Shown here piece after piece: positions 44,780 through 53,507 of a DNA stretch of 64,000 bases. The notes under the pieces were generated by a model. That model searched no databases and was not told where the DNA came from. It worked only from the letters and a program-made list of their open reading frames with translations. Position numbers and translations under genes: made by a program. Source of the stretch: UBA2040 sp041674745 (GTDB lineage: Bacteria; Bacteroidota; Bacteroidia; Flavobacteriales_D; Crocinitomicaceae); contig JBAYVD010000003.1 of the NCBI GenBank assembly GCA_041674745.1, positions 186,001-250,000 of the forward strand, in the 5' to 3' direction. Position 1 is the first letter of the stretch, and each line of letters opens with the position of its first letter.

Positions 44780-45598
44780 ATGAAACCAGGAAGTAAAGGA
44801 TGGAAGAATTTTATGGCGAAGTTGTACGGTATTGGTGCAGCGGTCGTAATTATTGGAGCATTATTTAAAATCATGCACTGGAAATTTGCAGATACGATGT
44901 TGATCGCAGGTTTGGGAACAGAAGCAATTATCTTCTTTTTCTCTGCATTCGAACCGATCCATGAAGATCCAAATTGGGAATTAGTTTACCCTGAATTGGC
45001 TTTGGGGCATTCAGATGATTTAGATCACGAAGCACTTCCGGTTGCAAGAGGAGGCAGAGGAGGTTCGGGTACTGGTATTACTGAGCATTTGGACAAAATG
45101 TTAGAAGAAGCTAAAATTGATAGCGCTCTACTGGAAAGATTGGGTGATGGAATGCGTGCTTTGGGCGAAAATGCTGCTCAGTTAAAAGGCGTTACTAGTG
45201 CCGCTGCTGCAACAGATTCGTATGTATCTAGTTTGAATTCTGCTGCTGAGAAAGTAAGTACTTTGTCTGATTCGTATGAAAAAGCTTCATTGGCAATTTC
45301 TGGAATGACATCATCGCAAGCTGAAGGAGCATCTTTCGGTGAGCAAATGCAAAAAGTGTCTAAAAACTTGGGAGCGTTGAACAATGTGTATGAATTGCAA
45401 TTGAAAGGCTCTTCAGCTCATTTGGAAGCAACAGAAAAATTCCAAGGTCAAGTAACAAAATTAATGGAAGATTTATCTGCTTCTGCTGAGGATACAAGAT
45501 TGTACAAAGAAAATATGGCAACCTTGTCTCAAAACTTGTCAAATTTGAATACCATTTATGGTAATATGTTGAAAGCAATGACTGTAACAAAAGCATAA
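44780..45598 (+). CDS. gldL: T9SS/gliding motor protein GldL
   Basis: 272 residues. Two inner-membrane helices (about 15-32 and 38-57) are joined by LFKIMHWKFAD. The second helix carries the conserved Glu48 in GLGTEAIIFF, the proton-responsive residue of the GldLM motor. A long cytoplasmic coiled-coil-like region follows (about 90-270). Five copies surround two GldM chains and use the proton motive force to drive secretion. It lies 40 nt after gldK and 53 nt before gldM in the same operon. Confidence 0.96.
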   Translation: MKPGSKGWKNFMAKLYGIGAAVVIIGALFKIMHWKFADTMLIAGLGTEAIIFFFSAFEPIHEDPNWELVYPELALGHSDDLDHEALPVARGGRGGSGTGITEHLDKMLEEAKIDSALLERLGDGMRALGENAAQLKGVTSAAAATDSYVSSLNSAAEKVSTLSDSYEKASLAISGMTSSQAEGASFGEQMQKVSKNLGALNNVYELQLKGSSAHLEATEKFQGQVTKLMEDLSASAEDTRLYKENMATLSQNLSNLNTIYGNMLKAMTVTKA

Positions 45599-45650
45599 GC
45601 TTTAAGTTATTGAATTGTAGAGATTTTAATCTAAAAAAACATTAGAAAAA

Positions 45651-47387
45651 ATGGCAGGAGGAAAAGAAACCCCTAGACAGAAGATGATTGGTATGATGTA
45701 CTTGGTACTTACCGCTCTTTTGGCACTAAATGTTTCCAAATCAATATTAGATGCATTCGTAGCCATCGAAGAGAATATTCAAAAGGCGAATGAATCTGAA
45801 TTTTTTAGAGGAAACGAAAAAAGATCAGAATTAAGAGAAACAGCTTTGGACAAATCTGAAGCTGATAGAGCAGCGAAAGCCGCTAGATTAAGTTTAATCG
45901 TTGATAAAATCGACGGATTTACAGCAAAGCGTATTGAGGAAATCGATAATTTGAAACTTCAAATATTGAAAGAATCAGGCGAAGATGTAGCTGCAATTGG
46001 TGTAGGACACATAGTTGTTACTCCTTATAGCAAAAAAGAACCTTTGAAACCAACTCGTATGGATTTGGACAAAGTGGCTGGTAAGGACAAATACGATGAT
46101 GCCATGCGAATTGTGATTGGTGAGGACATCAAAAGACCTTCTGGAAAAGGAATGGATCTTTGGAAAAGCTACAACGGTTACAGAAAAGAATTGTGCGAAA
46201 CAATTGCTTCCTATCCTGGAGGTGATGGTCAAAAAGCGTTCTTTTTCAAATCACCTGAAATCAACAAATACAAAGACCAAAAGGATTTATCTGCTCAAAT
46301 TACGAAAGCAATTGAGGCGTCTAATGTAAATCAAGATGATAAAGAGGCGATTAAGAAAATTTATGCTTCGTTGACAAAAGAAGAGTTTTCAAGCCAACAT
46401 GAAATGCAAAATGTTCATTGGATCGGAAAAACGTTTGATCACTCACCGTCTGTTGCGGCGATTGCATCCTTGTCTTCTATGCAGAAAGAGATTTTATCCG
46501 CTAGAGCAGACGCAATTGCATTGATTCGTCAAAGAGTGGGTGGAGGTGAATATTCTTTCAACAAAATTATGGCTTTGGCATATGGTCCGGAATTGGCAAA
46601 TGCAGGTGACGAAATTGAAGTACAAGTCTTGATGGCAGCTTATGATAGCGACAAACAACCAGTCGTTACGTACAGCGGAAGCACAGTTTCTGAAGTACGA
46701 GATGGTAAAGGTTTTATCAAAACGAGAGCATCAGGTGGTAGTGAAATGACCTTGTCTGGTAACATTACCATTCGAAACAAATCGGGTATTCCAAAAACAA
46801 TGCCTTGGGAGAAAACGGTAAAAATCATGAAACCGAGTGGAAATGTTTCTCTACCTGAGTTGAATGTATTGTACAGAGGATATCCAAACAAAGTTGAAGC
46901 GGTTGCATCAGGTTATGATCAAACAGTTCTTTCTGGTAGCGGTGTTTCATTGACTAAATCAGGAAATGGATGGATAGCTAATCCAGGTGCTGGTCGTGAA
47001 GCATCAATTACGGTTTCTGGTAAATCGTCTATTACAAACAAAACAGTTTCCTTAGGAACATTTCAGTTCAGAGTAAGTCGTTTGCCAGATCCAGAATTGT
47101 ATTTTGGGGCTGCTAAAAACGGAGAACAGATTTCAAGAGCTGAAACACGTTTGTTTGCGAAATACCCACCAGAAATTCCATTGAATGCTACATTTACCGT
47201 GTTAGGTTGGGAAATGTCTGTATCAGGAAGTCCAATTGCTCCACCAAAAGGACCAGGAGGACAAATCAATCCTGCTGCGGTTAATTTGTTAAAACAAGCT
47301 AAACCAGGTTCAGTGGTAGGTTTCATGACAGATGTTCGTGGACCAGATGGTGTCACTCGTAAAAGAGGAGGTACCTTTAAATTATAA
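45651..47387 (+). CDS. gldM: T9SS/gliding motor protein GldM
   Basis: 578 residues, longer than the usual ~515. A short cytosolic start (AGGKETPRQKMIGMMYLV) leads into one membrane helix (LTALLALNVSKSILDAF), then four periplasmic domains that span to the GldK/GldN ring. The hallmark N-terminal motif GGKETPRQKMIG and the proline-rich last domain (SGSPIAPPKGPGG, residues about 530) are present. The extra ~60 residues appear to lie in the first periplasmic domain. It transmits motor torque to the outer membrane. The gap to gldN is 6 nt. Confidence 0.96.
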   Translation: MAGGKETPRQKMIGMMYLVLTALLALNVSKSILDAFVAIEENIQKANESEFFRGNEKRSELRETALDKSEADRAAKAARLSLIVDKIDGFTAKRIEEIDNLKLQILKESGEDVAAIGVGHIVVTPYSKKEPLKPTRMDLDKVAGKDKYDDAMRIVIGEDIKRPSGKGMDLWKSYNGYRKELCETIASYPGGDGQKAFFFKSPEINKYKDQKDLSAQITKAIEASNVNQDDKEAIKKIYASLTKEEFSSQHEMQNVHWIGKTFDHSPSVAAIASLSSMQKEILSARADAIALIRQRVGGGEYSFNKIMALAYGPELANAGDEIEVQVLMAAYDSDKQPVVTYSGSTVSEVRDGKGFIKTRASGGSEMTLSGNITIRNKSGIPKTMPWEKTVKIMKPSGNVSLPELNVLYRGYPNKVEAVASGYDQTVLSGSGVSLTKSGNGWIANPGAGREASITVSGKSSITNKTVSLGTFQFRVSRLPDPELYFGAAKNGEQISRAETRLFAKYPPEIPLNATFTVLGWEMSVSGSPIAPPKGPGGQINPAAVNLLKQAKPGSVVGFMTDVRGPDGVTRKRGGTFKL

Positions 47388-47392
47388 TAGAA

Positions 47393-48409
47393 ATGAATAT
47401 GAAAAGTCTATTTGTAAGTCTTATTGCGATTGGTTCAATTTCGGGGTTGTTTGCTCAAGAATTGAACGGTGGGCCTGTTAATGTGCCTGCTGATGGAATT
47501 GTGGACGGTGTTTACATCAAAGAAAATATTCCTACAAAAAAATTAATCCCGTATGAATACGTACGTGAAGCGGATGTAATTTGGAGCAAAAGGGCTTGGG
47601 AATACATTGACTTGAGAGAGAAAATCAATCATAGTTTGTATTTTCCGTTAGATGAAATCACGCAAACAGGCGCTTGGATTCGTAATGCAGAACGTTGGAG
47701 TTTGTGGACGGTTATTCGTAATCACGTTTTGAACGGTGATTTGCGTTTGTTCTCTCCCTTCAGTTTGGATAATTTGTTTGGTGAAAGAGATGGAGATCAG
47801 TTGAAATATCCAATTGACCCGCAACCTGGTATGAATTTCTTTACGGATTCTGCATTCCGTGAGCAATTGGTGTATTATTTCGGAACCTTAGGTCCTCAAA
47901 GTGATATTCCATTGACGGATGAATTTGGTGAACCAATGGTAAAAGTTGGAAAAGATGGATTTCAAGAATTCGTTTATCCTCCAAGAGATACGATTTGGTA
48001 TACATCTAAAGATATCATTCAATATCGTTTGAAAGAAGATTGGTTCTTTGATAAAGAGCGTTCTGTATTGGATGTTCGAATCATTGCAATTGCACCGGTA
48101 GTTTTGGACCAAGAAATAACAAGTTCAGGTAAAAGTGTACGAGGAACAAAAGAATTGTTCTGGTTGTATTTCCCGCACTGTCGTTTCATATTCAACAATT
48201 ACTTTACGTACAATGACAAGAATGATGCACAATGGATGAGTTTTGATGACTTGTTCTGGAAACGTCGTTTTAATGCAGTTGTCTACAAAGAAAGTAGCGT
48301 TTACGATCGCAAGATTGAAACGTACCGAACGGGAGTAGATGCTTTGTATGAAAGTAACCAGATTAAAGAAAACATTAGAACAATCGAACACGATGTTTGG
48401 AATTTCTAA
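47393..48409 (+). CDS. gldN: T9SS ring protein GldN
   Basis: 338 residues. A signal peptide ends near SGLFAQELN (residue 22). The conserved core contains IREADVIWSKRAWEYIDL-like and FKLDNLFGERDGDQLKYP-like segments (here READVIWSKRAWEYIDLRE and LFGERDGDQLKYP), ending in IRTIEHDVWNF. GldN binds GldK to complete the periplasmic ring. It is the last gene of the main T9SS operon and is followed by a strong hairpin. Confidence 0.94.
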   Translation: MNMKSLFVSLIAIGSISGLFAQELNGGPVNVPADGIVDGVYIKENIPTKKLIPYEYVREADVIWSKRAWEYIDLREKINHSLYFPLDEITQTGAWIRNAERWSLWTVIRNHVLNGDLRLFSPFSLDNLFGERDGDQLKYPIDPQPGMNFFTDSAFREQLVYYFGTLGPQSDIPLTDEFGEPMVKVGKDGFQEFVYPPRDTIWYTSKDIIQYRLKEDWFFDKERSVLDVRIIAIAPVVLDQEITSSGKSVRGTKELFWLYFPHCRFIFNNYFTYNDKNDAQWMSFDDLFWKRRFNAVVYKESSVYDRKIETYRTGVDALYESNQIKENIRTIEHDVWNF

Positions 48410-48423
48410 GAAAAATAAATTAT

Positions 48424-48455
48424 AAAAAAAGGAGATCGAAAGGTCTCCTTTTTTT
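48424..48455 (+). terminator. Hairpin terminator between gldN and its paralogue
   Basis: AAAAAAAGGAGA (48424-48435) pairs perfectly with TCTCCTTTTTTT (48444-48455) around an 8-nt loop. It should cap the main operon and separate the second gldN-like gene. Confidence 0.85.
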
Positions 48456-48509
48456 ATGTCCAATTTGTAACGATAGAAGGAATTGCGGTTATGATTGTAA
48501 ATCGAAATC

Positions 48510-49520
48510 ATGAAGAAATTATTGCTTTTGTCGTTGTTGGTTGCAATTGGATCCACTTCCTTTGCACAAGATTGTTTTTGTGGGAAATCCAATATTTCCG
48601 AAAATGGAATTGCAAACGGTGTGGCTATTCTTGAAAATGTGGCCACAAAAAAGTTGATTCCTTATGAAACCGTTCGTGAAGCAGATGTTATTTGGAGCAA
48701 AAAAGTTTGGTCGTATATTGATTTGCGGGAAAAAATTAATTTGCCCTTACATTATCCGTTGGATGAAATCACAGCTACTGGATTTTGGATTCAAAACACA
48801 CAAAATGTAAGTTTATGGTCAATAATCCGATGCAATGTTTTAGCCGGCAATTTGACCCTTTTTTCTCCCTTCAGCCCGAATAATTTGTTTGGCAAACGAG
48901 ATGGCGACCAACTGAAGTATCCGGTAAAACCAGCACCTGGTAAAAATTTCTATACGGATGCTAGTTTCAAAGAGGAAGCGCTTTACTATTTCGGCAAGTT
49001 AGGCCCCCAAAGTGATATTCCTTTGACAGATGAATTTGGGGAAGCCATGGTCGAAGAAATAAATGGTGTTCAATCGGTGGTATATGCCGCTCGGGACACG
49101 ATTTGGTACACTTCTGCTGATATTATCCAATATCGAATAAAAGAAGAGTGGTTTTTTGACAAGGAGCGGGGCAAAATGGATACACGGATTTTGGCCATTG
49201 CCCCCGTTGTTTTGGATTATGAATACAATGCAGCAGGTGATAAGGTACTGCTCGGCGCCAAGGAATTGTTTTGGCTGCATTTTCCAGAATGTCGCTACAT
49301 ATTCAACAATTATCTTTTGCAGAATCCTCAAAATGACGCGCAAATGATGAGTTTCGATGATTTATTTTGGAAGCACCGATTCAATGCAGTGGTGTACAAA
49401 GAGAGTAACATCTATGATCGAACCATTGAGGAATATGCTTCAGGTGTGGATGCTTTGTATGAAAGTCAACGGATTCGAGAGGAAATTAGAACCATTGAAT
49501 CCGATGTTTGGTCCTTTTAA
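48510..49520 (+). CDS. Second GldN-family protein (GldO-like paralogue)
   Basis: 336 residues. It aligns along its whole length with the gldN product just upstream (READVIWSKKVWSYIDLRE, GLGPQSDIPLTDEFGE-type core, ending IRTIESDVWSF). It differs at the mature N-terminus, where AQDCFCGKSN carries two cysteines absent from GldN. A signal peptide ends near FAQD (residue 20). Because of the hairpin at 48424 it may have its own promoter; TATGATTG at 48490-48497 with TTG at 48465-48467 is a weak candidate. Flavobacterium johnsoniae also has tandem gldN and gldO with partly redundant roles. Confidence 0.9.
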   Translation: MKKLLLLSLLVAIGSTSFAQDCFCGKSNISENGIANGVAILENVATKKLIPYETVREADVIWSKKVWSYIDLREKINLPLHYPLDEITATGFWIQNTQNVSLWSIIRCNVLAGNLTLFSPFSPNNLFGKRDGDQLKYPVKPAPGKNFYTDASFKEEALYYFGKLGPQSDIPLTDEFGEAMVEEINGVQSVVYAARDTIWYTSADIIQYRIKEEWFFDKERGKMDTRILAIAPVVLDYEYNAAGDKVLLGAKELFWLHFPECRYIFNNYLLQNPQNDAQMMSFDDLFWKHRFNAVVYKESNIYDRTIEEYASGVDALYESQRIREEIRTIESDVWSF

Positions 49521-49597
49521 TTAGTTGAAAACGTAAGATTGATAAAGACTATTTGTATCTTTTTCAATTCGATTCTGTATAATGGTTAAGAAGGTAT

Positions 49598-49605
49598 TAC
49601 CTTTG
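49598..49605 (+). promoter_or_regulatory. -7 box (TACCTTTG) directly before the ABC-F gene
   Basis: Exact TAnnTTTG match ending four bases before the ATG at 49610; the transcript would begin at or next to the start codon. No TTG at the normal spacing is seen. Confidence 0.5.
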
Positions 49606-49609
49606 CGGC

Positions 49610-51550
49610 ATGATTCAATTGGACAACTTAGGCGTTTTTCTGCCTCAAGGTTATTTATTTCAAGGTGTAACGGCGCAAATCAACAAGGGTGACAAAGTTG
49701 GTTTGGTAGGTAAAAATGGTGCGGGAAAATCGACTATTTTAAAATTGATTTCAGGAAAGGATAAACCGTCTGAAGGAAAAATACATGCACCGAAAGGAAC
49801 CACAATTGGATATTTGAGTCAAGACTTGAAATTGGATACAACCAAGTCGGTCTTCAACTTTTTGAACGATAGCAATGACAGTTTGAATCACATTCGCACG
49901 CGTTTGGACCAGATTAACCATGATTTGGTGGAGCGTTCCGATTATGAAGCGGAAAGTTATTTAGCGATGTTAGACGAAATGAGTGATTTAAATCATTCAT
50001 TTGCGGTGCTTGAAGGATTCCAATGGGAAGAAAAAATCATTTCGACTTTGAAAGGATTGGGTTTCCAAGAGGAGGAATTGTCGCGACCATTGAACACGTT
50101 TTCTGGAGGTTGGAAAATGCGGGCGGAGTTAGCACGCATATTAGTCAATAATCCGGATATCATTTTACTCGATGAGCCAACGAATCACTTGGATATTTTG
50201 TCCATTGCTTGGTTGGAAAAATACTTGCAAAAATTTGAAGGTGCTGTGATCGTGATTTCACACGACCGTCTTTTCTTAGATAATGTGACCAAAAGAACGT
50301 TGGAAATTTCCCAAGGGAAATTGTTGGATTTCCCTTTTTCGTATACCAAGTATAAATTGGCGCGTGCGGAAGAGATGGAGCGTTTAGAAGGAGTAAAGAA
50401 ACAGCAGGAAAAAGATATCAAGCATACGGAAGAATTGATTAATAAATTCCGCGCAAAGAAAAACAAAGCTGCTTTTGCCCAATCTTTGATCAAGAAGTTA
50501 GAGAAAACAGAAATCATTACTGTCGACAAAGATTCTGCCGCAAAGATGCGTGTAGCTTTCCCATTAAGTCACCAACCCGGTAAATGGGTTTTGGACATGA
50601 AAGGGATGGGAAAAACCTACGAAGAAAAAGTCATATTCCGCGAAATCAATATAACGGTGGGTCGCGGCGAAAAAATTGCCTTGTTGGGCGCCAATGGTGT
50701 CGGGAAATCTACATTGCTCAAACGCGTAATGAATACAATTCCTGGAGATGGCATTGTGGAATATGGACACAATGTGAATATTTCCTATTTCGCCCAAGAT
50801 CAAGCTGAAAGTTTGGATACGACCAAAACCATCTACGAAACAGTAGACATGGTAGCCAAGGGTGAAATTCGTCACAAGTTGAGAAGCATACTTGGCGCAT
50901 TTTTGTTCTCCGGTGAAGAAGTCGATAAAAAAGTAGCCGTTTTGTCTGGAGGTGAACGTACGCGTTTGGCCTTGTGTCAGTTGTTGTTGAGTCCATCGAA
51001 TTTCTTGATACTCGATGAGCCAACCAATCACTTGGATTTACAGAGCAAAGAAGTGTTAAAAGAAGCGTTGATTAACTACGAAGGAACGTTTATTGTTGTT
51101 TCTCACGATCGAGAGTTTTTGGACGGATTGACCAATCGAATTTGGGACATTGAAGACAAGACCTTGAAAATTCACCATTTCTCTGTGCAAGAATTTTTGG
51201 ACCGAAAAATGAGTTTGTCAGATGCTCCTACTACTTTGAAGGCAGAAGCGCCCGTTGCTGCTAAAGTGGAGAAACCAATTGAAAAACAGAGTTACAGTTT
51301 TGAAGAGCAAAAAGAGCGCAAAAAACGTAAAAATCAATTGAGTACTTTGGTTCGAAAAACAGAGGAAGAAATAGAGAGTTTGGAAAAGGAAATTCATTTG
51401 TTGCAACAAGACGTGGAACGAATGGATTACAGCGATGAACAGAAATCAGCAGACTTGTTAGCGAAATTTGCCAGCAAGAAAGAAGACTTGGACAAAGCTA
51501 TGGAAACGTGGGAACAAGCGACTGAAGAATTGCTGTCGGTGCAAGATTAA
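49610..51550 (+). CDS. ABC-F family ATPase (ribosome-associated, EttA/Uup-like)
   Basis: 646 residues with two ATPase domains and no membrane helices. Walker A motifs are GKNGAGKS (34-41) and GANGVGKS (360-367), with signatures FSGGWKMR and LSGGERTR. Between them lies a basic helical P-site linker (about 240-310). The C-terminus (about 545-646) is a coiled coil (SYSFEEQKERKKRKNQLS), as in Uup. ABC-F proteins bind the ribosomal E site and regulate translation or protect against antibiotics. No resistance-type features point to the latter. It overlaps the convergent next gene by 4 nt. Confidence 0.9.
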   Translation: MIQLDNLGVFLPQGYLFQGVTAQINKGDKVGLVGKNGAGKSTILKLISGKDKPSEGKIHAPKGTTIGYLSQDLKLDTTKSVFNFLNDSNDSLNHIRTRLDQINHDLVERSDYEAESYLAMLDEMSDLNHSFAVLEGFQWEEKIISTLKGLGFQEEELSRPLNTFSGGWKMRAELARILVNNPDIILLDEPTNHLDILSIAWLEKYLQKFEGAVIVISHDRLFLDNVTKRTLEISQGKLLDFPFSYTKYKLARAEEMERLEGVKKQQEKDIKHTEELINKFRAKKNKAAFAQSLIKKLEKTEIITVDKDSAAKMRVAFPLSHQPGKWVLDMKGMGKTYEEKVIFREINITVGRGEKIALLGANGVGKSTLLKRVMNTIPGDGIVEYGHNVNISYFAQDQAESLDTTKTIYETVDMVAKGEIRHKLRSILGAFLFSGEEVDKKVAVLSGGERTRLALCQLLLSPSNFLILDEPTNHLDLQSKEVLKEALINYEGTFIVVSHDREFLDGLTNRIWDIEDKTLKIHHFSVQEFLDRKMSLSDAPTTLKAEAPVAAKVEKPIEKQSYSFEEQKERKKRKNQLSTLVRKTEEEIESLEKEIHLLQQDVERMDYSDEQKSADLLAKFASKKEDLDKAMETWEQATEELLSVQD

Positions 51551-51819
51551 CGTCGAGCGCGTCTTCTTTTCCGTCTAGCTTCCTTTCTGTGACGTTTTTC
51601 GTTGCGTTTAAGCGATTTTCTGAATTCTTTCGACTGCATGGCTGCAAAGTTCTTTTTTGCCTCCTTCATCGCTTTCTTACTCGCCTTTTGTTTGCTTTTT
51701 TCTTTTTTGGCTAGAATTTTTTCCGCTTCCGCCACAGAGGTAGGTGCTTTTTGAGCAAAAACCATCGATGGACTGAAAAGGATAAAAAGCAATAAACTAA
51801 TTCTAAACAACGTTTTCAT
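51547..51819 (-). CDS. Small secreted, strongly cationic protein
   Basis: 90 residues. A clear signal peptide (residues 1-22, ending FAQKAP) is followed by an extremely Lys/Arg-rich region that ends ARRKRRRARR. No family is recognised. Exported basic proteins of this kind could bind nucleic acid, LPS or acidic polysaccharide, but that is inference. The gene stands between convergent and divergent neighbours: its stop overlaps the ABC-F stop, and only 26 nt separate its start from the next lipoprotein. Confidence 0.72.
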   Translation of the reverse strand: MKTLFRISLLLFILFSPSMVFAQKAPTSVAEAEKILAKKEKSKQKASKKAMKEAKKNFAAMQSKEFRKSLKRNEKRHRKEARRKRRRARR

Positions 51820-51821
51820 TG

Positions 51822-51829
51822 TATCTTTG
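51822..51829 (+). promoter_or_regulatory. -7 box (TATCTTTG) for the small lipoprotein
   Basis: Exact TAnnTTTG match 16 nt before the ATG at 51846. Any -33 region would fall inside the divergent cationic-protein gene. Confidence 0.5.
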
Positions 51830-51845
51830 TTGATAGTACAACGCC

Positions 51846-52271
51846 ATGAAAGTAAGAATTATTTTAGCATTTCTCGTTTTTACACTTGCTATCGCTTGCA
51901 AAAAAAACAATAACAATCCTGTGCCAATCGTGCCGACGGATATAACTATTGACATCAATTTACCGAGTTACAATGCGTTGACCGGTGTGAGTGGGTGGAC
52001 GTATGTGAATGGCGGTTCCAAAGGAATCATTGTTTTTAGACGAGCAACAGATGAGTTCATCGCGTTTGATCGACATTCACCAGCAGATCTAGAAGGAACA
52101 TGTGTTCGCCCATTGACACCAGATCCTGACAATTTTTTGACTTTGGTGGATTCTTGCAACAATGCGACTTTTTCTCTTTATGATGGTTCAGCCATTACCA
52201 ACAGCCAATATGGCTTGAGAATATTCCAAACAGCTTGGAATGGAAATGGCAGCTTGCGCATATTTAATTGA
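51846..52271 (+). CDS. Small lipoprotein with a degenerate Rieske-like fold
   Basis: 141 residues. The lipobox LAIAC (Cys18) anchors it in a membrane. The body (GIIVFRRATDEFIAFDRHSP, then TFSLYDGSAIT and LRIFQT) has the layout of Rieske ferredoxin domains. The C-x-H and C-x-x-H ligand pairs are absent: only isolated cysteines (in EGTCV and DSCNN) occur. It therefore probably cannot bind a 2Fe-2S cluster in the Rieske way. Similar small proteins are common in Bacteroidota. Function unknown. Confidence 0.68.
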   Translation: MKVRIILAFLVFTLAIACKKNNNNPVPIVPTDITIDINLPSYNALTGVSGWTYVNGGSKGIIVFRRATDEFIAFDRHSPADLEGTCVRPLTPDPDNFLTLVDSCNNATFSLYDGSAITNSQYGLRIFQTAWNGNGSLRIFN

Positions 52272-52324
52272 ATTTTAAATTCATTCTAAAGTCTCAAATT
52301 CAGTTTTCCGTAATGGGTTTTGAT

Positions 52325-52332
52325 TATTTTTG
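52325..52332 (+). promoter_or_regulatory. -7 box (TATTTTTG) for the ferredoxin
   Basis: Exact TAnnTTTG match 18 nt before the ATG at 52351. The -33 position is T-rich but lacks a clean TTG. Confidence 0.5.
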
Positions 52333-52350
52333 TGCCCAAGTATTTGAATC

Positions 52351-52671
52351 ATGGAAGAAGTAAACATCACAATTATTGACCGAGAAGGAGTTGAACATCA
52401 ATTAACTGCCCCAACCGACATGAGTATGAACATCATGGAAGTGTGTAAAGCTTATGAGTTACCTGTTTTAGGTGAATGTGGTGGCATGGCGATGTGTGCT
52501 ACTTGTCAATGCTATCTTGAATCCGATACCGATTTACCAGAACAAAGCGATGCAGAATTAGACATGTTGGACCAAGCGTTTTTTGTGAAGAGCAACAGCC
52601 GATTGGGCTGTCAAATTCACGTTACGGAGGCGATAGAAGGGATAGTACTTCGGCTCGCTCCAGAAGCCTAG
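52351..52671 (+). CDS. 2Fe-2S ferredoxin (adrenodoxin type)
   Basis: 106 residues. Cysteines C43, C49 and C52 (C-x5-C-x2-C in GECGGMAMCATC) and C87 (SRLGCQIH) match adrenodoxin/IscFdx ligands. The acidic helix between them (ELDMLDQAF) is the partner-binding surface. It passes electrons in the cytosol, probably for Fe-S assembly or a cytochrome P450-like partner; neither is seen here. It converges with the next gene and overlaps it by 4 nt. Confidence 0.94.
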   Translation: MEEVNITIIDREGVEHQLTAPTDMSMNIMEVCKAYELPVLGECGGMAMCATCQCYLESDTDLPEQSDAELDMLDQAFFVKSNSRLGCQIHVTEAIEGIVLRLAPEA

Positions 52672-53504
52672 AAGCAAAAACTAAATCCGGTTTCCAAGGA
52701 CATAATATTTGAAAATTCTTTGTTCCGAATCATTTCACGAAAAGTGGATTGATCAATTACATATTGGCTCGCATTAGCATCATTGAAGAACAAGTAGCTT
52801 GGGTCACGAACCATATTCAAGTTGTATCGAAATCCTAAGTTGAACAATAAGAATTTGGTTACAGGAATTCTTAAATTGATTTTATACATCATTACGATTG
52901 ATCGGATAGATCCATTTTTATAGTCGTATAAATTGGTAGGTGTATAATTCTCTACACCGTCGTTACCTATGAATTGGATGTTGTAGTTATCTTCTTGAAA
53001 AGTGTGTTTTGTAAAACCAAGCCCGATTTGATGACTTAAGCCAAGAGGAAGCAACCCAGATCGATTAGTCAGTTCAAGGATGGGCATGAACGTCGTAGAC
53101 TTTGCGTGAAACCAGTTGGTTTTGTTCAGAGTCGTATAATAATTGTAATAATTCGGATCAATTGGTGGATTCGCAGCGTTGTAATTGAAATCTCCGTCGC
53201 CTGAACTGTACGAAAAGTCATAAAACGAAATGCCGTATTGGAGAATCACACCAAAATTTCTTGCCATGGCTCTTCCGATGGAAAAATTGAATCCATAATC
53301 GATTAAATTTTTAGTAGGTAAATAAGAGGTGCCTTCCGTTTTGTGATAACTCTCATCGGTACTGAACAAGCCAGCAACAAGCGGTGTGAATGCGCGGACA
53401 TCGGCTGAAATAAAATTCTTCTTACCAATAAAACCATTGTTCTGACTGAACAAAATTGGAGCGATAAAAAGAAGGGAAATTAAGGATAGGATATTGAATT
53501 TCAT
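52668..53504 (-). CDS. Outer-membrane beta-barrel protein
   Basis: 278 residues. A signal peptide ends near LFSQNNG (residue 21). Alternating strands and a C-terminal strand ending in aromatic residue (LETGFSFCF) predict an outer-membrane barrel of 8-12 strands (for example NFGVILQYGISFYDF and KINLRIPVTKFLLFNLGFRY). No specific family is recognised. It lies 3 nt after the M48 protease and likely shares its transcript. Confidence 0.78.
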   Translation of the reverse strand: MKFNILSLISLLFIAPILFSQNNGFIGKKNFISADVRAFTPLVAGLFSTDESYHKTEGTSYLPTKNLIDYGFNFSIGRAMARNFGVILQYGISFYDFSYSSGDGDFNYNAANPPIDPNYYNYYTTLNKTNWFHAKSTTFMPILELTNRSGLLPLGLSHQIGLGFTKHTFQEDNYNIQFIGNDGVENYTPTNLYDYKNGSIRSIVMMYKINLRIPVTKFLLFNLGFRYNLNMVRDPSYLFFNDANASQYVIDQSTFREMIRNKEFSNIMSLETGFSFCF

Positions 53505-53507
53505 GCG

